Positions 42,791-54,441 of a stretch of 64,000 bases of DNA are shown here, piece after piece. Under the pieces are notes generated by a model. It saw only the letters and a program-made list of their open reading frames with translations, searched no databases and had not been told where the DNA came from. The position numbers were made by a program, and so were the translations under genes. How positions within the stretch are numbered: position 1 is the first letter of the stretch; each line of letters begins with the position of its first letter. The stretch is taken from contig CAOLHI010001031.1 of the NCBI GenBank assembly GCA_948474755.1, positions 1 to 64,000 of the forward strand. The letters run 5' to 3'. Source of the DNA: Ctenosaura bakeri (taxonomy: Eukaryota; Chordata; Lepidosauria; Squamata; Iguanidae).

Positions 42791-45479
42791 GGAAACCTGT
42801 TCTTTTTGGGAGAAACAGGGGGCCCTAACCTCCATTTACACCCTGTAAGGATATGGCTAGTTCATTGAGCACCTGCAAAGAAGCTATTACGACAGGTGAA
42901 CAAAGGCAAGTAATAACAGTAGAATCAACAGCACTGCTATGAGGAATCCAACCCCCTTGAAATGCACAGTACAGTTATCCAGGTTGTGAAAATTCCATCA
43001 CAATTTTGTCAACTCGTGGCTAATTTATATCTATAGCAACAGTTTTTGTCCCTGGAAACCTATGACTGCATTGTAATTTCTGAAAAAAAGAAGAAAAAAA
43101 AGGCCAAAAATATAACCAGAAAGTACTTCCAGGTTTTTTTCAGCCAATTTTCAGCCAATTTTTTCAGCCGGAAGTTAGAAGGCACTGAAGATGAAGATCT
43201 TTCAAAAATAAGGCACTACTCTATAGACATCAACTTACCATTTGGAAGCATTTTAAAGTTACTTTTTTGCCCCCAAAGTTCAAAAAATGCTTTCTAGAGT
43301 GGTGGTAATGGTGGTCCAGGGGTTTTGTGGTGTTGGAGGAAGCCTGGCATGCTAAAAAAAAGAGATTGGGCCCATTGCTGCCCATGGATCCTACTTTCTC
43401 CACCTCTGGTCTAGAGCAATGAAACAATACCAAAAATGTTATATGCAGGCAGGTTAGCAAAGGCAATTCATGCCCCAGAAATGAACCAAAGAGTAAATTT
43501 GCCCACTCCAGGGGACAAAACAGCACAACAATTATCATCTGGAGCTGTTCCCAAGCAATGCCACAAGCACCTGTTATTGTGTACATAAGTGAGGATTTGC
43601 ACCTGCTTTAATAAAGGATTCAGATTTCTGTACATCCATCTCTTAGAATGTGTAAGGCTGTCCCAGTGGTGGTGAGGTATCTAACACTCTCATGGAAAGT
43701 TAATGAAAATCAGCTTAATTACATGAAAATGAAATAAACATGTGGTAACTTTCCTTTATCAGCTCAGAACCTCTTTCATCAGTGCGAAAATGTTATTTAT
43801 CTTTTACATGTACAGATAAGAATTCTGTACCCAATGTTAATGTATGGAGGACTTTTTAAAGTCCATAGCCAAAGAAAATAAAAATGTACCTCTACATTTT
43901 ATTTCAAATCTTGTTTATCTGATGTTAAAAAAAAACAAAAACAAAAACAGATGCAATGTAGACTGAGCCGGACAGAGGACCTCAGGCAGAACTATAACAC
44001 CACCCATGGTACAATGGATAAATTCTTCTTGATGGGACATTGGCAATAACATTTGGCTGCATTCTAGCTATTAAGTGAGCCACTTAATATTGTTTAGAAA
44101 CAGTCCTCTTTTGAAGAAGAAAAGGATTATATAATTTTCTCTAATTATACAATCCTTTTTTCTTCCCCCCGCAAAAAGGACTATCTTTCAACTATATTAA
44201 ATGGCTCATTTTCTGATGTTAATGAAACACACATATACAACCTGAGCAAAAATAGGCATTAGAAACTGTAAACACATGCTGCAAAACATTGTTTTAAAGA
44301 TCCCCCTAAATACTAGGAAATGGCTTTATTTATTGAAGACTATTTCCATATGTAGTTATGCTATAACTCACTGCTACAACCACATCTGTTATTGTGACTA
44401 CCACAAAAAAATATTTAGTGGTACAATAATAAACACTGATATGGCTAGTAGATAGGACCATACTTCTTCCATTTCAGTTTGCAGAATTCTCATCCCACAT
44501 TCTAATCACACTAGACAAATAAATACACTATTAATGCTCAACATTTGCCTTCTTTTATGGCTTACCTTATCCCACATTTTCACAGCTCTTTTCAGTACTT
44601 AGTTTGTAAGGCAGCAGAGGTCATGTCTGCCTGCAAATAATATTACCCTCATGCTCCTCTAAACCCCCAATATTACACATGTGGAGAGTCTGTGGCAACT
44701 GACTCTTCTGTGATGATTTTAAGAGCAAAAGAAAACCAATCTGTTCTTACTCGGGTACTCTACTTCAGGTAGCAAATGGGCAGGTACACCACCAAGACCT
44801 TCAATGTCCCCCGCCAATTTAGTGTCAGACTAGGATAGTGAAGATACAAATTAAAATCCATGGACTGACTGGAAAATCATTGGGAGAGCTTGGTCTAGTC
44901 AGCATGTCTCCTTTTTAATTTCATCAGACAACTATACTAAGAAGTCTACATCTGGTATTTCTTCTCCAAACTTTGCCATAAGATTGGTCAGTTTCAGCCT
45001 TCCCTTCACAGGCTTGAACACTGCTACTAAATGTACAAGGCATTATATTTCTGCACAATGGGAAACTATGATGTTCTTAAAACTCAATAACTTTCCTTGA
45101 AGAAAGACACATCTTTTTCATACTATCAATTAACTTTTTATTTACCGAGTGAAAAACTTTGAGAATTCCTGCTTCAGTTGGCTGATGAGATGGATTAACC
45201 ACTGGTTCTGGATTGCTCCTTCAGCCTGTCTGAGAATAACCCTTTCACACTCATTGAGGAACAATTAATGGAATTTGTGAGAAAAATCATCTATACCAGA
45301 TTTCCTCAGAAGGGCTAAGTATGTTGTCGTACTGGACATTCATTTCCAGCCCTTTCAAGTCGGACTTCCACCCTTGAGAGGATCTGGAAATTATCCAGCG
45401 TTTACTAATCCTAGCTGCCACCACGCACTGAATTCTGAATTAAGTGAACAGCACAGTGGGACTCTGCTCAGTAGATTGA
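42791..45479. other. No gene seen
   Basis: About 2.7 kb of AT-rich non-coding DNA. Minor features: a doubled CAGCCAATTTT near 43141 and A/G-rich runs near 43082. Confidence 0.5.
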
Positions 45480-46051
45480 CAATCTCTATGCTTAAGGACC
45501 TTCCCTCCCCCCGCCCCGGGTGAGGAAGTTCTATCTAGCGTATGGCGTGGGGAAGGAGAGGAAACAGAGGTTTTACAGAAAGCATTTATTCAAGGCATGC
45601 AAATAAACAAGGCAATCATACACATGAGAGGCTTCCCCCTCCCAGGTCCAAGTTATAAGTAGTTACAAAAACAGATATAAAAACACAGACACATTCTTTA
45701 GATCAGCCAACCTCCAAAATAACAAACAGCCTTAACGCGACTAGATACTTAGTTCTAGCTACTCACATTTAGATTCTCAGGCTTAGCTCGTCCAAGAGAG
45801 GAATGTGAGGCCAGGAGGCGAGGCCAGAGCCTGCAGCCTACAACTGGCACAGATCCCATCTCTTGGAGGTTCCTTTATTATCTCCCTTTGTTGTCTCTCG
45901 GCCACATGGCCTCCCAAGGAGTTTTATAACTTCTTCCTGGAAGCATCTTGAAGCATCTCGAAAGATGCTGACTTCTTTCCCTTTGATTGGGCAATTCTCA
46001 CCCTGTGACCTGTGAGGTTGACCCACAGTAAAATGTAATCTAATCCCAACA
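45480..46051 (-). mobile_element. Possible LTR-like fragment (solo LTR candidate)
   Basis: On the minus strand the stretch could begin TGTTGGGATT (46051 downward), has a TATAAAA-like box (45921-45927), and AATAAA at 45585-45590 followed by a GC-rich stretch. This order resembles an LTR. However, no matching CA end, no target-site duplication and no internal gene are seen, so it may be some other moderately GC-rich repeat. Confidence 0.28.
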
Positions 46052-46969
46052 CCTCATTAACCCTTGGTTTACCTGAAGAGGGAAGTATCCCCCTTTAGCC
46101 AAGTCTAGATAATAGGAAGCCCCATTATCACATATGTTCTATAATTCTCAGAGCTTTATTTTACAAAAGAAGCAAAGAAATGTTCTTCCTAGATATGTAA
46201 CTTATGAGAATTAATTAAAGCCTCACAATACTGGAAACTCGGAATTACTGACTGTTCTTTTGGCTGAATGAACAGAAAAGGATTAAAGATAATTATAAAA
46301 GTATTCATAAATGTATACTGTGATGTTATTTATCCAGATATTATTGTTTTAAATACAATAGCTAATTTTGACTGAAATTATCAACTGAATCAATGGAATT
46401 TGCACAAGCAATAACCTACTATTCAATGCTTGTTCGAGTAAGCCTACTCTAGTTAGTACAAGCAACTGGACTTAGGCTATGTGATTTGACAAAGCTCACA
46501 TATCAGTTGTTAAACTTGGCAACAGGGAAGGAAAATTTCTGGCTTCTTACAAAAGAAAAATATTGCAAAGAGTGGCATTTGTTTCAGGAAGAGTCTTTTC
46601 ATTTCCAGAGGCATGTGTCATAAGCCTATCTGATATGTGTTCCATTTTAACCTATCTTACCTCCAAAAAGTTTAAGGTGCCATATATGAAAACTTCCTAG
46701 TGCTTTATCTGCACAGCCGCCCTAAATTCAATTCAACAAGAAGAGCAGGAGTCCAAAGAAAAAGTGAAATAAAACATAGGACAAGTGAATTCTAAGCAGT
46801 TCATCAAGAAAACAAATAATTTTTCATCTAAGATTGGAGACACTTAAGATATAGAACACTAAAGTTGGTATTTGTGGTGCAGCACTAATTTAATAATCAA
46901 AGTCCAGCTGCATTTTATGACATATAATGCATTTATTAATAGAGAGATATAAAATAGTTTTGTACTTAC
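46052..46969. other. Intron-like DNA next to the host exon
   Basis: AT-rich sequence directly downstream (in gene sense) of the exon at 46970-47063; nothing recognised. Confidence 0.55.
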
Positions 46970-47063
46970 GTGTTTGCCTTGATTCCTTTGGAAGTTGCAT
47001 CTTATTGGTTTGACTGCTCCCTTCTAGAACAAAGACGAAGCCTTTCACCTCCTTGTCAAACTC
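46970..47063 (-). CDS. CFAP20DC: Internal exon, probable CFAP20DC (CFAP20-domain-containing protein)
   Basis: A 94-bp exon on the minus strand with acceptor TTTACTAG|GAG (pyrimidine-rich upstream) and a strong donor ACAC|GTAAGT. Only one frame is open: it starts [18 protein letters not shown] and ends [12 protein letters not shown] plus one base (phase 1). The other two frames have stops near the start. The peptide resembles, from memory, the early CFAP20-like domain of vertebrate CFAP20DC (C3orf67), where the same [16 protein letters not shown] strand occurs; CFAP20 itself has LVLEIEG at this place. CFAP20-family proteins are linked to ciliary axonemes; the function of CFAP20DC is poorly known. 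The naming rests on recall, but the exon call rests on splice sites and frame. All the full-length DIRS copies share this gene's orientation. Confidence 0.75.
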
Positions 47064-47449
47064 CTAGTAAACCAACAAAGGGCACATACTCCTGAAGGTA
47101 CCCAACACAAATGAATCAATGCACTAATTTACTGCAAATCATGATTTTTATCTGTCATCAAGCCTACCACAGACAAAAGATAACTGCAGTATGTCATGAT
47201 TCAGAACTTGTCTACAGTAAAGAAGATAAGTAAGACTTTAGATTTAGATCAGGGATTTCTCTCATGTTTTAACAGTCATTTTCTTTGTAAGCCACTTTAT
47301 GGACCTTGAACAAGCTCAAAAGTGGAATATAAAAATAAACATATACAATTGTTCTATTTTCTTGGCCAAAAGAGAACATTCCCTTCACACTGCATAGCAC
47401 TGTACAATTCCCACCCCAACCAAAAAAAAAGAAAAAAAAAGAAAGCAAA
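47064..47449. other. Intron-like DNA
   Basis: Upstream intron of the exon, with an A-rich run at 47426-47444 (plus strand) that marks the broken edge of DIRS-D. Confidence 0.5.
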
Positions 47450-48311
47450 CTCAATTGATATACAGAAGAACTGCACTAAAAGTAAACATTTCTGGCAAAA
47501 AGGCACTGAAATTATGTCGGGGCACCATCACCTATTTCATAAAAATAAAGCTATCTGTTGTGCGATAGAGTGTATCTACTTTAGTCTAAAGAGAGAGTCC
47601 AAGAGAAAAGCCATGGTGTCAGAGTCAAAGACACAAAGGCTTCCCCGTTATGGACACTGTCCTCAACTTTGACACCCTCTGAACTGATGTAATGGCTACA
47701 AAGAACAAGGTCGTATAAATGAGGTGCTTTAGTGAGACCTTTTTGTAAAGGTTAAAAGGGCAGTTTATACCAAACCCTTAACGTCAACTGCAAGTTCCAA
47801 AATAGGAAAATTATGAGCAACAGACAGATGTAAAGCAGAATCCCCTTTGAAGAATATATTAATATGAGGATGTTTGACTGAGGAAGTTCACCAGGGTCCT
47901 TTGGAACCAAGTTCAAGGTGATAAACTGACTCTTTAGAATAGAAGGCTCCAGCCCAGAATTAATCCTGGACTGGAGAAAGGCTAACACAATCTTGATAGC
48001 AGCCATATGCAGCTGAAGTGACTTCTGGCAGCATCACCTGCAGAAGGCCCTCCAAGGTGTCTCAAAGATGTGTTTTAGTAGAATTCTTCCTAGCAGCCAA
48101 AACGGTATCTATAACCTTCTCCTCATAGTCAAACTTCAGCAAGTTTTCCCTCCCAAGCATGAAATTGCAATCAATCTGGTTGAGGAAGGTGAGGAAGAAA
48201 GGCAGAAGATCTGAGAACCAGGCTCTTCTTGGCCACATCAGAACAATTAGAATCATATCTGACTCTTTCATCCTCACTTTCCTGAGGACTCTGGAGAACA
48301 AAGGAAGAGAA
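47450..48311 (-). mobile_element. DIRS-D, left part: end of methyltransferase-like domain and broken YR
   Basis: The 3' part of an old DIRS element interrupted by DIRS-C. From 48301 down, a frame encodes FSRVLRKVRMKESD, MILIVLMWPRRAWFSDLL, the counterpart of VVSKILADQADIVLVAPYWP in DIRS-C. Then a YR start (AIKIVLAFLQSRINSGLEPS, about 47960) and a decayed catalytic-Arg box (AITSVQRVSKL, about 47670, with the first Arg of RR changed to Gln). The rest of the YR, including HxxR and the Tyr, is absent: the element is cut near 47450. Multiple stops. Confidence 0.82.
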
Positions 48312-48363
48312 GAACAGGTTGCTTACCTGTAACTGTAGTTCTTCGAGTGGTCATCTGTGCCCT

Positions 48364-48512
48364 CACACATTAGGAGCTTTCACGCGTGTGCGGTAGCGTT
48401 CGGAAGATTCTAGAGCTTTGTAGTTTGGCAGGAACCCCTCCCCCATGCCGATACTGTGCATGCTCCTTCCACCGAGCAACGGTCACTCCTCAGTTCTGTA
48501 GTCCGCCGTAGA
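48364..48512. repeat. Left inverted terminal repeat of DIRS-C
   Basis: ACATTAGGAGCTTTCACGCG ... GCTCCTTCCACCGAGCAACG, inverted at 54266-54418. Confidence 0.92.
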
Positions 48513-48552
48513 AACACAGGGACCTGAAAAAGAGGGGAAGGCAGGGCGGGTA

Positions 48553-48647
48553 TGTATGAGGGCACAGATGACCACTCGAAGAACTACAGTTACAGGTAAG
48601 CAACCTGTTCTTCTTCTTTGTGGTCTCTGTGCCTCACACATTAGGAG
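48553..48647. repeat. Internal complementary region of DIRS-C
   Basis: The first part is the reverse complement of the left outer end (48312-48370). The second part (TTCTTCTTTGTGGTCTCTGT...) is the reverse complement of the right outer end (54405-54441). Note CTTTGTGG here matching CCACAAAG at the right end, where DIRS-B has CGTGG/CCACG in both places: the two sites have changed together. Confidence 0.92.
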
Positions 48648-48704
48648 ACTATGTAGCTTACCGGTTGGATGGCGGGTCAGGTCCTAAAGAACGGAAGCCA
48701 ACAC

Positions 48705-50027
48705 TTAGCGTCCAAACCGAGCATCCCTGCGCGACCGGCAGTCGAGCCTGTAGTGGCGCACGAAGGTCGATGGTTGAGACCAGGTCACCACATGGCAGAG
48801 TTCATGCAGGTCAGTTCCTCCCAGGAGGGTTGCAGATGTCGCCACGGCTCTGGTAGAATGAGCCCGAAGGAAGGCTGGCGGAGGCTTCCTGGTGAGCTCA
48901 TACGCCAGCTGTATAGTCTGTACCACCCACTTGGAGAAGCGCTGGGTGGACACCTTGTGGCCCCTTCGACGTCTGCCGTAGCACACAAAAAGGTGTGGAG
49001 TTTGTCGGAAAGGGGCAGTCCTGTCCTTGTAAAATGCCAAGGCCTGACGAACATCCAGGGAGTGAAGAGACCGCTCCAACGGTGTTGTCAGGTTCGGGAA
49101 GAAGGTTGGTAGGATGATGTCCTGACTGAGATGGAAACTGGACACTGCCTTTGGCAAAAAAGAAATGTCCGGCCGAAGGACCACCTTGTCTCTGTGAAAG
49201 ACGAGGTAGGGCTCGTCTGATCATAAAGCTGTCAGCTCCCCTGCTCGCCTGGCCGAGGTGACAGCTACCAGGAAGGCAGTCTTCAAAGTAAGCAGCCTGT
49301 CGTCAGCAGTCACCATGGGTTCAAAGGGCGGTCTTGTGATCTGCGATAGCACCAAGGATAAGGACCACGGTGCTAGCGGCAGCGATACCGGTGGGTACAT
49401 GTGCTGCAGGCCCTTCATGAACTGTTTGACGATAGTGTCTTGAAAGAGAGCTGCCGACGGGGATCGTGGCGGTTGGTATGCCACGATAGTGGCGAGATAC
49501 ACCTTCAGTGATGGGAAGGCCAAGCCCTGCTGTAGAAGGTGCAGTAGGAAGTGGAGCACGGTAGGCAAGCTGACAGGGGACACCGTCTCCCTCCTCTCTG
49601 CTGCAAAGGTGATGAAGCACTGCCACTTGTAGTGGTAGTTGCGGCATGTCGACTCCTTCCCGGCCGCTGTCAAGACGTTACTGATGATAGGGTCGGCTAC
49701 GGCAATATCCTCCAGGCATGGAGGGTCAAGAGCGGCAGGTCTGGGTGGAGTACGAGGCCGTTGGAGTGGGACAGCAGGTCTGGCGACGACGGGAGCCTGA
49801 GAAGTCAGTTGCACGCAGCCTGGAGCAGGCGAGCGAACCAGTGCTGCCTTGGCCAGTACGGGGCTACGAGAACGATGTCTGCTTGGTCGGCTAGGATCTT
49901 CGATACCACTAGACCGAGGAGGGGGAATGGCAGGAACGCATATAGGAGCCCCTCGTTCCACCTGAACTGGAAGGTGTCGCCCATGGAACCTCGATTGCAA
50001 CCAGCCCTGGAACAGAAGCAGTGGCAC
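48705..50027 (-). pseudogene. DIRS-C tyrosine recombinase, one in-frame stop
   Basis: Same frame throughout 48705-50027, broken only by TGA at 49221-49223, two codons after the catalytic-Arg box (TSARRAGELTAL). DIRS-B has CGA (Arg) there, so this is a single CpG-type transition. Downstream the HxxR motif (HSTR), TWSQPSTF and FVRHYRLD with the candidate nucleophile Tyr are intact. The N-terminal part (CRNYHYKWQCFITF) matches DIRS-B. It ends at FGR, upstream of the internal complementary region. Confidence 0.92.
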
Positions 50028-51490
50028 TTCGCATTCTCGCTGGTCGCGAAGAGGTTGATAGTCGGCTCACCCCAGCGGTCTCGGATCATCTGGGATGCGC
50101 TGCTGGAGAGGGCCACTCGTAGTGGCAAGAGGTGTCGCTGCTGAGGGCATCCGCTGTGGTGTTCTCCTGCCCGGCCAGGTGAACGGCCACTGGATGGATC
50201 TTCAATGGGATGCACCAGTTCCAGAGATTGATAGCTATGTTGAGCAGGGTGGTGGAATGTGTGCCTCCCTGCCTGTTGACATAGCAGACCGCCGTCATAT
50301 TGTCCGTGAGGATCAGCACCGTGAGGTCCATTAGGAGATGTCAAAACGCCCTCAGAGCTTTGAAGATGGCGAGCAGCTCGAGAGCGTTGATGTGGAGAAT
50401 GGTCTCGTCATCCATCCACCGACCCCGGACTCTGAGATTATCGCAGTGAGCTCCCCACCCATAGAGGGAAGCGTCTGTGGTCACCGTGACCTGCGGAGTT
50501 TGCTCCCGAAAGGGCATCCCCGACAGGAGGTGGTCGTAGGACTGCCACCACAGGAGAGACGATCGAATCTGTGAGGGCAGCCGGAATCGCAGTCTCTGGT
50601 TGTCTTATAGTGGGTTGAAAGCTCGGATGAACCAGTGCTGGAGCGATCTGGTGCGGAGCCTGGAGAGGTAGGTCACGGCGGTGGTGGAAGCCATGTAGCC
50701 GAGGAGCTGCTGAATCCTCCTGGCTGACAGCATCGGAGCGTTGTAGGCTGCCAACGCGGCTCGGCGCAGCGTCCGTGCTCGCTCTATCGGCAGGTAGGCT
50801 CTGGCCGATATCGAGTCCAGTGTTGCACCGATGAAGTTGAGCACCCTCGCCAGCTTGAGGTGGGACTTCTTCGGGTTGACCCAGAGCCCAAGACACGTCA
50901 GGAGCGTCAGAGTCTGGTGAATGTCGTCGTAAATTTTCTGTCTGCAGGACGCCACTAATAGCCAATCGTCCACATACGGATAAACAGAAACGCCCTTCAT
51001 TCGCAGGTAGGATACCACTGGGGCCATGCATTTGGTGAAGATCCTGGACGCGGTGGGGAGACCGAACGGCAGCACTCTGTACTGGTAGCAGGTGCTGTCG
51101 GCCATGAATCTTAGGTACCGCCTATGCTGCGGGCGAATGGTGATGTGAAAATAAGCGTCCTTGAGATCGATGGAGGTGAACCAGTCCCCTCAGTGAAGGA
51201 AAGGTAGGATCGAGGATAGTGTCACCATTTTGAACTTCCTGGGGCGGATGTAGCCGTTCACGCCCCTGAGGTCCAGGATGGGCCGCAAAGTTCCGTCTGC
51301 CTTCGGTACCGTGAAGTACCGGGAGAAGAAGCTGGTGTTGCTGGCTGCAGGCGGGAGTTCCTCGATCGCTCCCTTTTGAAGGAGGGACTGGACCTCTTCC
51401 AGCAGGGCCAGGTTCGCCGGGGTGGAAAGATACACACCTCATGGTGGAATATCTTGAAATTCTATGGCGTAGCCAAGACGGACGATGGAA
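49820..51490 (-). pseudogene. DIRS-C pol: RT / RNase H / methyltransferase-like, several stops
   Basis: RT blocks: LLEEVQSLLQKGAIEELPPA, FTVPKADGTLRPILDLRGVN (51190-51435), VLPFGLPTASRIFTKCM and the catalytic YPYVDDWLLVAS (50605-51105). RNase H: VTVTTDASLYGWGAHC, LILTDNMTAVCYVNRQGG and TTADALS (50086-50500). Methyltransferase-like end at 49805-50110: INLFATSENAKC, GDTFQFRWNEGLLYAFLPFP (Leu for the first Pro), VLVAPYWPRQHWF. Stops: TGA 51190-51192, TAA 50605-50607, TGA 50341-50343. Each stop stands where DIRS-B or the local pattern has an Arg codon. Confidence 0.9.
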
Positions 51491-51610
51491 AGTACCCAAG
51501 AGTCCGTGGTGACATGGCGCCACGCGGCGAGGTGTGTGGCCAGGCCTGGCTGATCTCGGAGGGCTGCTGGCAGGCTGAAGACTGGGAGTAGTGGCGACCT
51601 GCGAAGTTCC

Positions 51611-54063
51611 TCAAAATCGGGACTTCGCCTCGGACGAAGACTTCTTCGACAACGAGGCCAGGCGTCGTCTGAACGATCTTCGTGCCGAGGAGGCGGTCAA
51701 CAGCCTGAACTGGCTGGAGTGCATGGACCACTGTTGAAACGACAAGATGGAGGACCTGCGCCAAGATGGGCGCGGGGCCGCGGACCGACGAGCCTGGGAT
51801 GGCTGGTTCAACCTCGTCTTCTTGGCCGTTAACCGGGCCTTGACGATGGAGTCCATGGTCTCATCGGTCGCGGAGTTGAAGAGACCTTGCCCGTCGAAGG
51901 GGAGATCCTCAATCCGCCTCCGGCTGTCCTCCTGCAGTCCCGACAACCACAGCCAGGCGTGTCGACGAAGTGCCACCGAGCCTACCATCACCCTCAAAGC
52001 TACCTCCACAGTGTGCTTCGAGGAGACGATTTGCTGGTTTGCAATCGCCACCGCTTCATTCAGGAGCTGATTAGCAGCTGGGCGATTGTCCTCTGGTAGG
52101 GCAGCCAAGAGAGGAGCAAACCGGTCCAGGATGTTGCAAAGATACACTGTGAGGCAGGCCTGCGTGTTGGACACCTGGGTGATCAGGGAGGAGGCAGTGT
52201 AAAACCTCCTCCTGAAGGTGTCCAACTTTCGTTCCTCGCGGTCCGGCAGCGTAGTATGTGCCCTGTTACCTCCCTTCGTCTGGGCCAACTCCACGACAAC
52301 GGAGTTCGGTACCGGATGGTTGAAGAGGAAGCCCGCCTTCTCCTTCTGCATCCGGTACAGGTGCTCCAGCCGATGAGGAATAGGCTGAGCGGACGCCGGC
52401 TTGGCCCAAGGTTGTTTGATGGCCTTCATAATCTTCGGCAGTACGGGAATCGGAGCAGTGGTCAGCTGCCGAGATTCCACGTACTGGAAGACCAGGTCCT
52501 CTTCCTCTGGCTCCGGCTCCGCAACCTTAAGGCCCAAGGTCGCCGCCATCTGGAGAAGGATGGCCAAGAACTGTTGTACGTCCTCAGGCGCCAACTCCAG
52601 GACCGGCTCACCAAACCTCAGGGGAGGCGACTCGTGAGACGCTGGGGTTGAGTCCTCCGATTCCAAATCATACGAATGAGAAGACGGGGTCGGAGACCTC
52701 TCTGGAAATCTTTCCGGAGACCTCTCTGTAGACAAGCGTCGAGAAGACTTCCGGACTGGCACCGAGGGAGTCTCCAGCGCTGCCGCCGGTAGTGTAGACG
52801 AGGTGGTGGTCATCGTAGCTGGTCGGGCCACCGCGGACGACGAGATCGGAATGACTGCAGGCCGGACTGACTTGGTCGCTTGGGTTACAGTTGTACTCAG
52901 TCACGACACCCGTGCAGAGGTAGTTTGCACAGGGCACGTGGCGGTCGACGTCACCCTCAGAGGCAGCAAGGTGGCCCGACAGCGCAGCGAGGGTTCCCGT
53001 GACCTCCGGTAATGCGGGGACAGAGAGCGGTTCCGGGATCGCTCGCGCCGACGCTCCCTAGTCGCTGAGCGAGATCGCCTGTAGGGCACCCAGTGCCTGG
53101 TGTCAGGGTGGTACCGATCCTGATAGGATGGTGAATGGGATCGGTACGACGCCGGATTCTCCCTCCACTCAGGTTCACGCTCACGCCTAGCAATGTGTGA
53201 GGCGGAGGTGTGGGGGGGTTAGAAGAACAGCGGGAGTGGGTGGGCTCCTCACACACCTCTCGATGCCATGGTGATGGTGGCCAGACTCTCCTCTCCAGAG
53301 AGAGGGAATCACTTCTGCCCGAGGCCGAGCGGTGCCTGGGCAGGGGCCAGTGGTGTACCATCACCTCCTTCTGACGGTCGGCCGAACTTCGGCAACTCGG
53401 CGGGGGCTCCACCGCCGTTAAGACGGGCGGTTCCTCCGAGAGCAGAAACTCCACGGCCTGCTCCTCATCGGATAGCTCGATGGCCTCCTCTGGCTCTGAC
53501 AGCTCCCTCAGATCTTCAGGGAGCTGGGTAAGTGGTGGAGTAGGAGGACGAGCCTCACGGGGTGGAGAACGACGCTTCTGTCTCTTCTTCTTCTCCTTCG
53601 CGGCGTCAGAAGCGGGGCGCTTCTTCTGCGCCGCTGTGAGAGGCCTCGCAGGATCTGAGGCTTTAGAAGTCGAAGGGGTTCCCTTAGATGTCTTGGCCGC
53701 CGCCGCCAACTTAGGGATCCTTGGGAGAGCAGAGATCGGTGTCTTCGATGTTGGTACCAAGCCCGGTACCGACGCTACGGACGGAATGGCAGCCGCCGAT
53801 GCCGCAGGTGACGAGGCCGCTCTCGCTCCCGATGTCTCAGCCATCGCACGTGGTGGTTCCTCCCTCACCCTCAGAGACTGCTCCCAGCGGTAGGATTTAA
53901 GGTGCAACGCCCTGTTCCGAAGGGTCTGGGAGGTAAACTCACGGCAGGTCGGGCAAGACCGAGTGTTGTGGGTCTCGCCGAGACAGAAGAGACACTGGGA
54001 GTGGTTGTTGTTGAGAGCAACCTTCTGTCCACAGGTCACGCACTTCTTAAAGAGTGCTGACAT
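51611..54063 (-). pseudogene. DIRS-C gag-like ORF, frameshifted
   Basis: ATG at 54061-54063 (MSALFKKCVTCGQK) begins the same Cys/His N-terminus as in DIRS-B (C8, C11, C24, C27, H32, C37, C40 all kept). The frame is lost near the G run at 53209-53216; the Arg/Ser-rich part continues in another frame at 52901-53089 (RRSRSATRERRRERSRNRS), followed by a stop. The C-terminal half is open at 51611-52831 (VSNTQACLTVYLCNILDRF, SSKHTVEVALRVMVG). So the SR-like middle is broken, while both conserved ends are readable. Confidence 0.88.
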
Positions 54064-54265
54064 AGAAAGGAGAAGAAACGGAGAGACGAAGAATAGTGGA
54101 GAATGAAGAAAGACGACAAAGATGGGGGGAAAGAAGGGTCCAATTACCAGAAATAAGTCCGAAATCCAAGAGGTGAGTCCAAAACCAGTCCAAACAGTCG
54201 GTAAAGCCAAGCAAATCCAGAAAAAAAACAAGCAAAAGCAAGAGAAGAAGCAAGAACCTTCCGTT

Positions 54266-54418
54266 CGCGACGGTGGACAAGAAAGAACTGAGGAGTGACC
54301 GTTGCTCGGTGGGAGGAGCATGCGCAGTACCAGCATGGGGGAGGGATTCCCGCCAAGCTACAAAGCTCTAGAATCTTCCGAACGCTACTGCACACGCGTG
54401 AAAGCTCCTAATGTGTGA
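54266..54418. repeat. Right inverted terminal repeat of DIRS-C (element 5' end)
   Basis: Inverted partner of 48364-48512. TATA-less and moderately CpG-rich, with several CpG sites already changed relative to DIRS-B (for example CTGCACACGCG here against CCGCGCAGGCG in B). Confidence 0.92.
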
Positions 54419-54441
54419 GGCACAGAGACCACAAAGAAGAA

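Larger units (their letters stand above)
48312..54441 (-). mobile_element. DIRS-C: full-length DIRS element inserted into DIRS-D
   Basis: A 6.13-kb minus-strand element, same subfamily as DIRS-B, with inverted terminal repeats, an internal complementary region, gag, pol and YR in the same order. It lies inside DIRS-D: rejoining the two flanks gives one continuous minus-strand frame across the site (CYFFP from the right flank, then SLPLFSRVLR from the left), so the insertion is clean with no visible duplication. Coding regions carry stops and frameshifts. Confidence 0.95.
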
